Of a stretch of DNA of 64,000 bases, positions 21,888 to 29,401 are shown one piece after another. Under the pieces are notes generated by a model. That model was not told the origin of the DNA. It saw nothing but the letters and a program-made list of their open reading frames with translations, and ran no database searches. The DNA is from Alloyangia mangrovi (GTDB lineage: Bacteria; Pseudomonadota; Alphaproteobacteria; Rhodobacterales; Rhodobacteraceae). The stretch lies in assembly GCF_002300555.2 (NCBI RefSeq), contig NZ_NTHN02000002.1, positions 142,361 through 206,360 on the forward strand, read 5' to 3'. Made by a program: the position numbers and the translations under genes. Numbering within the stretch: the stretch's first letter is position 1; each line of letters begins with the position of its first letter.

Positions 21888-21902
21888 TAGACCGGTCGTC
21901 TA
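21888..21902. promoter_or_regulatory. Candidate TetR operator
   Basis: TAGAC-CGGTC-GTCTA is an inverted repeat with 5-base arms, 21 bases upstream of the TetR start codon and inside an AT-richer patch (GTTAAAATAG). TetR-family sites of the form TAGAC...GTCTA are common. Autoregulation and control of the downstream MDR gene are inferred. Confidence 0.55.
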
Positions 21903-22005
21903 GGTGTTGCGGCACGCATTTTCCGAATGACGTCGCGCAAGCAAGGGACCATGTATTCGCCAGAGGTCGGGCAGACAGGATCCCTCTGGGAAAGTCGTGC
22001 GGCGA

Positions 22006-22548
22006 CTAGCCTAGGCTCGCGGCGAAGCCCGCGAGATAGGCCCGCAACTGCTCTCGCACCGCGCCGTCAGTCAGGGTGCCCTCGGCATCGAAGGATTTTC
22101 CCGCGCGCGAGACCATCAGCTTTGCGCCGAACCAAGGGTGCGCGCCAAGCGCCCGCAGCACGGGCAGCCAATGGGTCTGCGACAGTATCGTTCCGAACCC
22201 GCCAGGGGAGGCGCCGATGATCGCCACCGGCTTGCCCTTGAACGCCTTGCCGCCCTCGCCACGGGACATCCAGTCGATGGCGTTCTTGAAGACACCGGGG
22301 ATGCCGCCGTTGTATTCGGGCGTGACCATGAGCACCCCGTCGGCTTCCGCCAACTGCGCCTGCAGGGTCTTCACTGCAACGGGCAACCCTTCGGCGGCCT
22401 CCGCATCGGCACTGAACAGCGGCACTTCGTGAATGGAGCCGGGCAGAACCGGGCAGCCTTCGGGCGCCAGCTCCATGGCAGCACGCAGCAGGCCGGCATT
22501 GTAGGAGGCGGCGCGCAAGCTGCCGCTGAGGCCGAGAATCCGGGGCAT
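22006..22548 (-). CDS. NADPH-dependent FMN reductase
   Basis: This 180-residue flavodoxin-fold reductase belongs to the family that includes chromate and azo reductases. The FMN phosphate loop is GLSGSLRAASYNAGLLRAA. The second FMN contact is the segment VTPEYNGGIPGVFKNAIDWM followed by SR. It reduces FMN or quinones with NADPH. It lies alone on the minus strand, upstream of the MDR/TetR pair. It could also supply reduced FMN to the luciferase-like monooxygenase at 14.6-15.6 kb, but nothing in the sequence links them. Confidence 0.93.
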   Translation of the reverse strand: MPRILGLSGSLRAASYNAGLLRAAMELAPEGCPVLPGSIHEVPLFSADAEAAEGLPVAVKTLQAQLAEADGVLMVTPEYNGGIPGVFKNAIDWMSRGEGGKAFKGKPVAIIGASPGGFGTILSQTHWLPVLRALGAHPWFGAKLMVSRAGKSFDAEGTLTDGAVREQLRAYLAGFAASLG

Positions 22549-22634
22549 GGGCTCATCCTTACGCTAGGTTAGTCGCAGCATGGCCTGCGTCGCTGTCCCC
22601 GGCAAGACCTTGATAGGGCGGAAAAAGCGACCGG

Positions 22635-23090
22635 TCAGTCGAACTTGCGCGAAGGGGCGAGCACCTTGGCCTCGCCGACCAGCACCGGCTTTCCATCGAC
22701 CGAGCACTTGCAGTCCAGCATGACCCGTCGTTTCGAGAAGTCGATCTCGGTGACGGTGACCTCGGCCAGCACCGTGTCGCCGGGGCGCACGGGGGCGATG
22801 AACTTCAGAGTCTGGCCGAGGTAGACCGTGCCGTGCCCGGGCAGCTGCTCGCCGATCACCGCCGAGATCAACCCGGCGGTGAGCATGCCGTGGGCAATCC
22901 GCCCCTCGAAGATCGTGTCCTGCGCATAGGCATCGTCGAGATGCACCGGGTTGTGGTCGGTCGAGACCTCGGCAAAAAGCGCGATGTCGCGGTCGGTCAC
23001 CTCTTTGCGCAGGTGCCGCGACATGCCCATCTCGATGTCTTCGATGCAGATCGTCCCGCGGGGCAGGTTGTCGAGCATCTTCTCCTCCAT
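22635..23090 (-). CDS. MaoC-like (R)-specific enoyl-CoA hydratase
   Basis: This 151-residue hotdog-fold protein is of the MaoC/PhaJ type. The hydratase-2 motif is clear: FAEVSTDHNPVHLDDAYAQD followed by GRIAHGMLTAGLIS, with the Asp/His pair of the active site in DHNPVH. Such enzymes hydrate trans-2-enoyl-CoA to (R)-3-hydroxyacyl-CoA, linking beta-oxidation to polyhydroxyalkanoate synthesis. No phaC gene is nearby, so the pathway is not fixed by context. An ATG four codons further in (23078) is a possible alternative start. Confidence 0.88.
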   Translation of the reverse strand: MEEKMLDNLPRGTICIEDIEMGMSRHLRKEVTDRDIALFAEVSTDHNPVHLDDAYAQDTIFEGRIAHGMLTAGLISAVIGEQLPGHGTVYLGQTLKFIAPVRPGDTVLAEVTVTEIDFSKRRVMLDCKCSVDGKPVLVGEAKVLAPSRKFD

Positions 23091-23103
23091 GATCTGCGGC
23101 CCG

Positions 23104-23148
23104 GTAATAAAGAAACTACTGAATGGGATCAGTTGGTAATTTTATTAC
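23104..23148. promoter_or_regulatory. AT-rich imperfect inverted repeat upstream of the MaoC gene
   Basis: GTAATAAA (23104-23111) and TTTATTAC (23141-23148), with ACTGA/TCAGT at the inner ends, form an imperfect 45-base inverted repeat. The patch is markedly AT-rich against its surroundings. It sits 14-58 bases upstream of the MaoC start, where promoter and operator elements are expected. No regulator can be assigned. Confidence 0.4.
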
Positions 23149-23187
23149 TTCGCGGCCGCAGAAAATCAAGAGGAGAATTTGTATCTT

Positions 23188-24060
23188 TCAGCGCAGGAAG
23201 CCGATCGAGTAGGTCGGCGCCATCTGCTGTTCGGCGAGGTAGCGCTCGAGCGCCTCGGCCTCGGGCTGTCCGGCGGTCTTCGTCTCCTTGGCCGCGAGCC
23301 CGCCGGTGATGAACAGCGAGTCGATGTCCTCGCCCACCGCGCCGAGGATGTCTGTGCGGATGCCATCGCCGATGCAGAGGATCGCGCTATCGGGCACGCT
23401 GCGGTCGATCTCGGCGAGCCGGCGGCGTGCCAGATCATAGACCGGCGGATGCGGCTTGCCGAAGTAGAGGCTCTCGCCGCCCATCTCGGTGTAGAGCTGC
23501 GCAACCGCACCGGCGCACCATTCGCGGGTCTCGCCGCGGTCCACCACGATGTCGGGGTTGGCGCAAAGCAGCTTCATGCCCTTCTGCTTGGCGTAGAGCA
23601 GCTGCGGGCGCAGCTCGGAGGGATCCTCATGGGGATCGAATGGGCCGCAGCAGACGATGCCCTCGGCCTCTTCCAGCGCCACGCGCTCGATCGGCAGCGG
23701 GTTCTCTAGCAGCTTGATCGGCTCGAAGAAGGGCTCATCGAAGGGCGTGCCCATGAAATAGACCTTCTGGCCCACCTCGCCGCGGAACATCGCGACGCGG
23801 GCGCTGTCGCCGGAGGTCGCGATATTGTCCCAGGCGTCCTCGGGCACCCCGAAGACCTCGAGCTGCTTGACCACCTCGTGACGCGAACGCGGGGCATTGG
23901 TCAGGAGCACCACGGTGCCGCCCTGCGCGCGGAAGCGGCGCAGTGCCTCGATGGCGGCGGGGAAGGCCGTCACGCCGTCATGCACGCAGCCCCAGAGGTC
24001 GACGAAGGCCGCCTCGTAATTCTGCGAGATCTCGGAAAGCGACTGGATGATGCGGGTCAT
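23188..24060 (-). CDS. HAD-superfamily phosphatase, TIGR01459 type
   Basis: This 290-residue protein is a HAD hydrolase with a C2-type cap, in the NagD/p-nitrophenylphosphatase group. The nucleophile motif is FVDLWGCVHDG, motif II is VVLLTNAPRS, and the C-terminal acidic motif is CIGDGIRTDILGAVGED. KPHPPVYD marks the motif III lysine. These enzymes dephosphorylate small metabolites, but the substrate is unknown. The start at 24060 (MTRIIQSLSEI) is the usual one for the family; upstream codons are unrelated. Confidence 0.9.
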   Translation of the reverse strand: MTRIIQSLSEISQNYEAAFVDLWGCVHDGVTAFPAAIEALRRFRAQGGTVVLLTNAPRSRHEVVKQLEVFGVPEDAWDNIATSGDSARVAMFRGEVGQKVYFMGTPFDEPFFEPIKLLENPLPIERVALEEAEGIVCCGPFDPHEDPSELRPQLLYAKQKGMKLLCANPDIVVDRGETREWCAGAVAQLYTEMGGESLYFGKPHPPVYDLARRRLAEIDRSVPDSAILCIGDGIRTDILGAVGEDIDSLFITGGLAAKETKTAGQPEAEALERYLAEQQMAPTYSIGFLR

Positions 24061-24139
24061 GGGAAGCCTTTGTCGGACTTGAGTGAGAGGGGTGCGCCCT
24101 TGATAGGGCAGCGCGGGCGATGAGGCCAGCGCCGAGGGG

Positions 24140-25006
24140 TCAGAGATGCGGGGTGACGGTATAGCCGAAGCTTGCGCATGCGCCGGGGGCGAAGCTGAGC
24201 GCGCCGGGGCGTTCCGAGAACTGCGCCGAGGCGCCTTCGGGCGCGTGCATCCCGTGCCAGGGCTCGACGCAGAGGAAGGGCGCGCCGGGCTTTTGCCAGA
24301 GCGCGAGGAAGGGCAGGTTCCGGAAGGTGAAATCGAGCCGGGGACCGCTGTCCGTGCCGTAGCTGAGCGCCGTCCCTGCACCTTCCGGGAAGATCATCGC
24401 GTCGGCCTCGAACTGGTCGTGGGCAAGGGTGAGCCTGCCCCTGGCGAAGGGCGAGGGCAGGCGGGTCGCGGGGAGCCGGCCACCGTCGAGCCGGGCCAGC
24501 GCGGGCTCGGCCGCATCGGCGAGGGTCACCCCATGCGGCTGCCCCTCGGCACCCGGCAGCGGCCAGGCAAAGGCGGGGTGGAAGCCAAGGCAGAATGGCA
24601 GCGGTGCGTCGCCGGTGTTGGTGACCTCGGCGGCGACCTTGAGAGTGCCGTCCTCAAGCGCGTGGGTCAGCGCCAAACGGAAGGCGAAAGGATATTGAGC
24701 GCGCGTATCCTCGCTGTCGGTCAGCACGTGGCGGCAGGAGGTTGCGGACCGTTCTTCAAGGTCGAAGGCGCTACGCCGGGCAAAGCCGTGCTGACCCATC
24801 TCGGTCTCGAAATCGCCGATGCGGATCCGGCCCTCGGGCGCCGAGCCCACGATGGGAAAGAGGATCGGCGCGCGACCGGACCACCAGGCGGGATCGCCCT
24901 GCCAGAGCAGCTCCTTGCCGCCCTTGGTAAAGCTCTGCATCTCGGCACCGAGTGCAGCGATGGTGACGGTGAGGTCGGCGTCGGAGAGGGTGACGAGATC
25001 GGTCAT
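24140..25006 (-). CDS. Aldose 1-epimerase family protein
   Basis: This 288-residue protein of the galactose mutarotase-like fold probably interconverts anomers of a hexose or hexose 6-phosphate (LacX/YeaD type). Family segments are AALGAEMQSFTKGGKELLWQ, SAPEGRIRIGDFETEMGQHG, PFCLGFHPAFAWPLPGAEG with its catalytic His, and FLCVEPWHGMHAPEG. It stands alone between the HAD phosphatase and pyrophosphatase genes, each on the minus strand with its own gap. No sugar pathway genes adjoin it. Confidence 0.86.
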   Translation of the reverse strand: MTDLVTLSDADLTVTIAALGAEMQSFTKGGKELLWQGDPAWWSGRAPILFPIVGSAPEGRIRIGDFETEMGQHGFARRSAFDLEERSATSCRHVLTDSEDTRAQYPFAFRLALTHALEDGTLKVAAEVTNTGDAPLPFCLGFHPAFAWPLPGAEGQPHGVTLADAAEPALARLDGGRLPATRLPSPFARGRLTLAHDQFEADAMIFPEGAGTALSYGTDSGPRLDFTFRNLPFLALWQKPGAPFLCVEPWHGMHAPEGASAQFSERPGALSFAPGACASFGYTVTPHL

Positions 25007-25047
25007 GGGAAGGCTCCGGGCAGGCTGGTCGCAGGACGAAGGACATG

Positions 25048-25076
25048 AAAAAGGGCACCCACCGGGGTGCCCTTCG
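25048..25076 (-). terminator. Terminator after the pyrophosphatase gene
   Basis: A perfect 10-bp stem, AAGGGCACCC (25051-25060) and GGGTGCCCTT (25065-25074), has a 4-base loop. On the minus strand it is followed by a T tract (complement of GAAAAA at 25047-25052). It lies 24 bases after the ppaC stop codon. Confidence 0.9.
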
Positions 25077-25098
25077 AAACAAGGCGCGGCGCGGCGGC

Positions 25099-26019
25099 TC
25101 AGACCTTCAGGTTGGGGATGATCTGCTTCTTGCGCGACATGATGCCCGGCAGCACGACGGTGTCGCCCTCGACGGTCGCGCCGAAGCTCTTCTCTGCCAC
25201 GGCCTTCACCAGATCGTTGGGCACCAGCAGCGTCGCCTCTTCCTTGAGGATGTCCACAACGAAGAGCAGCACCTCGTCGACGCCATCCTCGGCGGCCACG
25301 GTCTTGAAGCTCTGCATCAGGCTGTCCTTGCGGCCGAGCGGGATCTCGGGCGCGGTGGTTTCCAGTACCGAGACGCGGAACTTGGTGCCGCCGACCTCGT
25401 ATTCCTTGCTGTCCATGCGGATCAGCTCGGCGTCGGAGAAGTCCGACACGTCCGACTTGGCGGCGAACATTTCCACGGCGAAGTCGGGGATGTCGACGCC
25501 GAGATCGGCGGCCAGCGTTTCGGCGACCGCGCGGTCGTGCGGTGTGGTGGTCGGCGAGCGGAAGGCCAGCGTGTCCGACAGGATGCAGGTCAGCGCCGCG
25601 CCCTTGATCGCCTCGGGCATCTTGACGAAGTCCTTGCCCATCAGGTCGATCATGACGGTGGCGGTGCAGGCCAGCGGGCGAACGGTGATGTCGATCGGTC
25701 CCTTGGTTTCCAGCCCGCCGACCAGCTTGTGGTGATCGATGATGGCGCGGATGTCAGCGCTGTTGATCGAAGCCGGAAGCTCGGCGGGGTTGTTGGTGTC
25801 GACGATGACCACGGGCGCATCCGCTTCGACATCACCGATGATCTCGGGCTTTTCGAGGCCCCAGTGCTCGAGCATGAAGGCGGCCTCGGTGTTGGGCTCG
25901 CCCAGCAGCACGGGCTTGGCTGCCACGCCCTTCACCTCGGTAAGGTACCACGCCCAGATGATCGGGCTGCCGGTGGAGTCGGTGTCGGGGGACTTGTGGC
26001 CAAAAACCAGGGTGGTCAT
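25099..26019 (-). CDS. ppaC: Manganese-dependent inorganic pyrophosphatase (family II)
   Basis: This 306-residue DHH-superfamily enzyme hydrolyses pyrophosphate to phosphate in the cytoplasm. N-terminal motif I is VFGHKSPDTDSTGSPIIWAW, the DHH motif is IIDHHKLVGG, and CILSDTLAFRSPTTTPHD carries the next metal-site aspartate. The C-terminal DHHA2 domain ends in SRKKQIIP, with the arginine and lysines that bind substrate. The ATG at 26019 gives the normal start; the open frame further upstream is unrelated. A strong terminator follows. Confidence 0.95.
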   Translation of the reverse strand: MTTLVFGHKSPDTDSTGSPIIWAWYLTEVKGVAAKPVLLGEPNTEAAFMLEHWGLEKPEIIGDVEADAPVVIVDTNNPAELPASINSADIRAIIDHHKLVGGLETKGPIDITVRPLACTATVMIDLMGKDFVKMPEAIKGAALTCILSDTLAFRSPTTTPHDRAVAETLAADLGVDIPDFAVEMFAAKSDVSDFSDAELIRMDSKEYEVGGTKFRVSVLETTAPEIPLGRKDSLMQSFKTVAAEDGVDEVLLFVVDILKEEATLLVPNDLVKAVAEKSFGATVEGDTVVLPGIMSRKKQIIPNLKV

Positions 26020-26162
26020 TCGGGAAACTCCTCGGGTCTCATAGGGAGGTGCATTGGGGGTACAGCGCGTTGCCTTGCGGCTTTCGCGTGGGCTTATAGG
26101 GATTTGGCCGAGGCTTGTCACGCCGCCAAATGCCGGCGCTGCAGGCGCATTTGCGCCAAGTC

Positions 26163-26203
26163 CGCCACGTTCCCGCAGTGTTTCCGCCACGTTTCCGCGG
26201 TGT
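26163..26203. repeat. Tandem 19-base repeat in the ppaC-DUF3072 divergent region
   Basis: CGCCACGTTCCCGCAGTGT (26163-26181) is followed 22 bases on by CGCCACGTTTCCGCGGTGT (26185-26203); 17 of 19 positions match. A 22-base period is two helical turns, as for tandem regulator sites. It lies 54-94 bases upstream of the small DUF3072-like gene. Function unknown. Confidence 0.55.
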
Positions 26204-26256
26204 CATGGAACCGCGCCCGCCTGATTGCGTTGAGTGCCCCATAAGGAGGAACCAGA

Positions 26257-26469
26257 ATGAGTTTCATGACCAGCCCGCGCCCGATCGATGCCGCCATGGA
26301 TGTGCCGCCCGATCCGCGCCAGCCAATGACTGCCGAACAGGCGCAGCGCCTGCGCGATCTTTCCGAGCGTGCCGGGGAGCCCTTCGACGCCGAACTGACG
26401 CTTTGGCAGGCCGAACGCCGCATCGCCGAACTCGACGATCTCGCTGGAACGACCCCGCCGGCGGCTTGA
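26257..26469 (+). CDS. Small DUF3072-like protein
   Basis: This 70-residue protein is preceded by a strong ribosome site (AAGGAGG, about nine bases before the ATG), so it is probably expressed. Its core reads PMTAEQAQRLRDLSERAGEP followed by FDAELTLWQAERRIAEL. It resembles the DUF3072 pattern in which a helix-turn-helix-like pair of helices follows MT-x-x-Q-x-x-x-L. No catalytic residues are visible and the function is unknown. It is transcribed away from ppaC and toward maeB, with a 175-base gap before maeB. Confidence 0.7.
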   Translation: MSFMTSPRPIDAAMDVPPDPRQPMTAEQAQRLRDLSERAGEPFDAELTLWQAERRIAELDDLAGTTPPAA

Positions 26470-26602
26470 AACCAGCGCCGCCCGATCGCGGCGGGGCGGG
26501 CAGGACTCCGCCCTTCCAAACAGAGCCGTGATGCGCTGGCCGGTGTTTTTCGTTTACCGGCTTCGCAAATCCTGATACCCGGCCCCCAAGCCCGCATGGG
26601 CA

Positions 26603-26624
26603 GATTGTTCAACGTTGAACCATC
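26603..26624. promoter_or_regulatory. 22-base palindrome upstream of maeB
   Basis: GATTGTTCAAC (26603-26613) and GTTGAACCATC (26614-26624) are inverse complements at 10 of 11 positions, with no spacer; the inner 14 bases are perfect. It ends 20 bases before the maeB start codon, just upstream of its GGGAGG ribosome site. It looks like an operator, but the binding protein cannot be named. Confidence 0.6.
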
Positions 26625-26644
26625 TTCGTTGGGAGGCCTACGAC

Positions 26645-28924
26645 ATGACCGATACCGCTCAGGAAAGCCTGCGTCAGGCGGCGCTTTTCTACCATGAAAA
26701 CCCCAAGCCCGGCAAACTCGAGATCCGCGCCACCAAGCCCTTGGCGAACGGACGGGATCTGAGCCGTGCCTATTCCCCCGGCGTTGCCGAGGCCTGCCTC
26801 GAGATCAAGGCGGACCCCGCCAACGCCGCGCGCTACACCTCGCGCGGCAACCTTGTCGCGGTGGTCTCCAACGGCACCGCGGTGCTTGGCCTCGGCAACA
26901 TCGGCCCACTGGCGTCGAAGCCGGTGATGGAGGGCAAGGCGGTCCTTTTCAAGAAATTCGCCAACATCGACTGCTTCGATCTCGAGCTCAACGAGCCCGA
27001 CCCCGAGAAGCTGGCCGAGATCGTCTGCGCGCTCGAGCCGACCTTCGGTGCGATCAACCTCGAGGACATCAAGGCCCCCGATTGCTTCATCGTCGAGAAG
27101 ATCTGCCGCGAGCGGATGAACATTCCCGTTTTCCACGATGACCAGCATGGCACCGCCATCGTGGTGGGCGCCGCGGCGACCAACGCGCTGCACGTGGCGG
27201 GCAAGTCTTTCGAGGACATCAAGATCGTCTCGACCGGCGGCGGCGCGGCCGGCATCGCCTGCCTCAACATGCTGGTGAAGCTCGGCGTCAAGCGCGAGAA
27301 CATCTGGCTCTGCGATATCCACGGTCTCGTCTACGAGGGCCGCGAGGAAGACATGAACCCGCAGAAGGCCGCCTTTGCCCAGGCCACCGACAAGCGCACA
27401 CTGGACGATGTGATCGAGGGCGCGGACCTCTTCCTCGGCCTGTCGGGCCCTGGTGTCCTGAAGCCCGAGCAGGTGGCCAAGATGGCGGCGCGCCCGATCA
27501 TCTTCGCGCTGGCCAACCCGACGCCCGAGATCATGCCCGACCTCGCGCGCAGCGTGGCGCCCGACGCGATCATCGCCACCGGCCGCAGCGACTTCCCGAA
27601 CCAGGTCAACAACGTCCTGTGCTTCCCCTTCATCTTCCGGGGCGCGCTCGACGTCGGCGCGACCGAGATCAACGATGCCATGCAGGTCGCCTGCGTCGAG
27701 GGGATCGCGGCGCTGGCCCGCGCCACCACCTCGGCCGAGGCCGCCGCCGCCTACCATGGCGAGCAGCTGACCTTTGGCGCAGACTACCTGATCCCCAAGC
27801 CCTTCGACCCGCGGCTTTCCGCCGTGGTCTCGTCGGCCGTGGCCAAGGCGGCGATGGAGACCGGCGTGGCGCAGCGCCCGGTGGCGGATCTCAAGGCTTA
27901 CAAGGACTCGCTCAACGCCTCGGTGTTCAAATCGGCGCTGCTGATGCGGCCGGTCTTCGATGCGGCAGCGACCGCCGCGCGCAAGATCGTCTTCGCCGAG
28001 GGCGAGGACGAGCGCGTGCTGCGCGCCGCGCAGGCAATCCTCGAGGAAACCACCGAGACCCCGATCCTCATCGGCCGTCCCGAAGTGCTGGAGATGCGCT
28101 GCGAGCGCCTCGGCCTCACCGTGCGCCCCGGCCGTGACTTCCACGTGGTGAACCCCGAGAACGACCCGCGCTACCGCGACTACTGGGAAACCTACCACGG
28201 CATCATGGCGCGCCGCGGCGTGACGCCCGATCTGGCGCGCGCGGTAATGCGCACCAACCTGACCGCCATCGGCGCTGTCATGGTGCATCGCGGCGAGGCC
28301 GACGCGCTGATCTGCGGCACCTTCGGCGAATACCGCTGGCACCTCAACTACGTCACGCAAGTGCTTGGCAGCGCACGGGCGCAGCCGCATGGCGCACTCT
28401 CGATGATGATCCTTGAAGACGGCCCGCTGTTCATTTCGGACACGCAGATCTGGATCGAGCCGACGCCCGAGCAGATCGCCCTGACCGCCATCGGTGCGGC
28501 GCGCCACGTGCGGCGCTTCGGGCTAGAGCCCAAGGTCGCGCTCTGCTCGCGCTCGCAGTTCGGCAATCAGGCCGACGGTTCGGGCCCGCGCATCCGCAAG
28601 GCGCTCGAGATCCTCGACAGCGCGCCGCGTGACTTCGTCTACGAGGGCGAGATGCATGTCGACAGCGCGCTCGATCCCGAGCTGCGCGAGCGCCTGCTGC
28701 CGAACGGTCGGATGAAGGGTGCGGCCAACGTGCTGGTCTTTGCCGAGGCCGACGCCGCCTCGGGCGTGCGCAACATCCTCAAGGTGAAGGCGGGCGGTCT
28801 GGAAGTCGGGCCGATCCTCATGGGTATGGGCAACCGCGCGCATATCGTGACCCCGTCGATCACCGCGCGCGGGCTCCTCAATATGGCCGCCGTCGCCGGC
28901 ACGCCCGTCGCGCATTACGGCTGA
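26645..28924 (+). CDS. maeB: NADP-dependent malic enzyme MaeB (malic enzyme-phosphotransacetylase fusion form)
   Basis: This 759-residue enzyme decarboxylates malate to pyruvate and reduces NADP. Residues 1-430 are the malic enzyme domain: [50 protein letters not shown] and the Rossmann glycine motif [12 protein letters not shown]. Residues from about 430 to 759 are the phosphotransacetylase-like domain of the large MaeB type ([42 protein letters not shown]), which is regulatory rather than catalytic in characterised members. The ATG at 26645 follows GGGAGG. With prpE downstream it fits conversion of C3/C4 compounds to pyruvate. Confidence 0.95.
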   Translation: MTDTAQESLRQAALFYHENPKPGKLEIRATKPLANGRDLSRAYSPGVAEACLEIKADPANAARYTSRGNLVAVVSNGTAVLGLGNIGPLASKPVMEGKAVLFKKFANIDCFDLELNEPDPEKLAEIVCALEPTFGAINLEDIKAPDCFIVEKICRERMNIPVFHDDQHGTAIVVGAAATNALHVAGKSFEDIKIVSTGGGAAGIACLNMLVKLGVKRENIWLCDIHGLVYEGREEDMNPQKAAFAQATDKRTLDDVIEGADLFLGLSGPGVLKPEQVAKMAARPIIFALANPTPEIMPDLARSVAPDAIIATGRSDFPNQVNNVLCFPFIFRGALDVGATEINDAMQVACVEGIAALARATTSAEAAAAYHGEQLTFGADYLIPKPFDPRLSAVVSSAVAKAAMETGVAQRPVADLKAYKDSLNASVFKSALLMRPVFDAAATAARKIVFAEGEDERVLRAAQAILEETTETPILIGRPEVLEMRCERLGLTVRPGRDFHVVNPENDPRYRDYWETYHGIMARRGVTPDLARAVMRTNLTAIGAVMVHRGEADALICGTFGEYRWHLNYVTQVLGSARAQPHGALSMMILEDGPLFISDTQIWIEPTPEQIALTAIGAARHVRRFGLEPKVALCSRSQFGNQADGSGPRIRKALEILDSAPRDFVYEGEMHVDSALDPELRERLLPNGRMKGAANVLVFAEADAASGVRNILKVKAGGLEVGPILMGMGNRAHIVTPSITARGLLNMAAVAGTPVAHYG

Positions 28925-28945
28925 CGCCTCCGCTTTGCGGAATGC

Positions 28946-29005
28946 GGGCCGCGGCAGGGGGGGAGCCTTGCCGCGGCCCGGTCCGCCCGGCAGGGGATGC
29001 CGGGC
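28946..29005 (+). terminator. Two tandem hairpins after maeB
   Basis: The first hairpin pairs GGGCCGCGGCA (28946-28956) with TGCCGCGGCCC (28969-28979). The second pairs GCCCGGCA (28985-28992) with TGCCGGGC (28998-29005). Neither is followed by a T tract, so they may act as 3'-end stabilisers or as rho-assisted stops rather than classical terminators. Confidence 0.5.
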
Positions 29006-29201
29006 GAGGGGGCGCAGCTGCTGGCACGCTGCCGAGTGCCCCTCCGATCGAGGTTCATCCGGAACGCGTGACGTCAGGGATGGTTCCCGCGGTGAAGGAA
29101 AATCTCGATCGCTCGCAGGAGCCGGTATAGCGGTACCTTCCGGCCAAGCTGTCTGCGGCCCAGCTGGCGGGGGCGACCACCGCCGGTAAAATCGCCAAGA
29201 G

Positions 29202-29282
29202 TTTGCAAAAAAACCACGCGATTTGCAGAAGAATTTGCATCACGCCGGGCTTTGCAAAGTTTTCCGCAAGATGCTTCGCAAA
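29202..29282 (+). promoter_or_regulatory. TTTGCAAA-type box cluster upstream of prpE
   Basis: The 477-base gap between maeB and prpE holds a cluster of related boxes: TTTGCAAA at 29202, then TTTGCAGA-AGAA-TTTGCATC at 29222-29241, TTTGCAAA at 29251, and TTTCCGCAAG and CTTCGCAAAA at 29261-29283. The middle pair and the last pair both have a 12-base period. TTTGCAAA with a 4-base spacer is, as I recall, the motif of short-chain fatty acyl-CoA regulators (RamB of Corynebacterium, PccR of Rhodobacter). Control of propionate activation by such a regulator is inferred. I see nothing else in the gap apart from the hairpins after maeB. Confidence 0.65.
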
Positions 29283-29401
29283 AAACAGCAAACTTCTGCG
29301 TCCTTCTGTCCCTGTGCGCGGTAACAGGCTTGCCGGGGGATGGCTCCGAGCCGTATCAAAATTGCGCACCGCTGTGGAGACGGGCGCAAGGAGGAGGCAC
29401 C

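Noticed and set aside
26609..28507. Open frame of 632 codons on the minus strand opposite maeB.
   Set aside because: Antisense shadow rich in His, Arg, Gly and Val. The plus-strand maeB is unambiguous.
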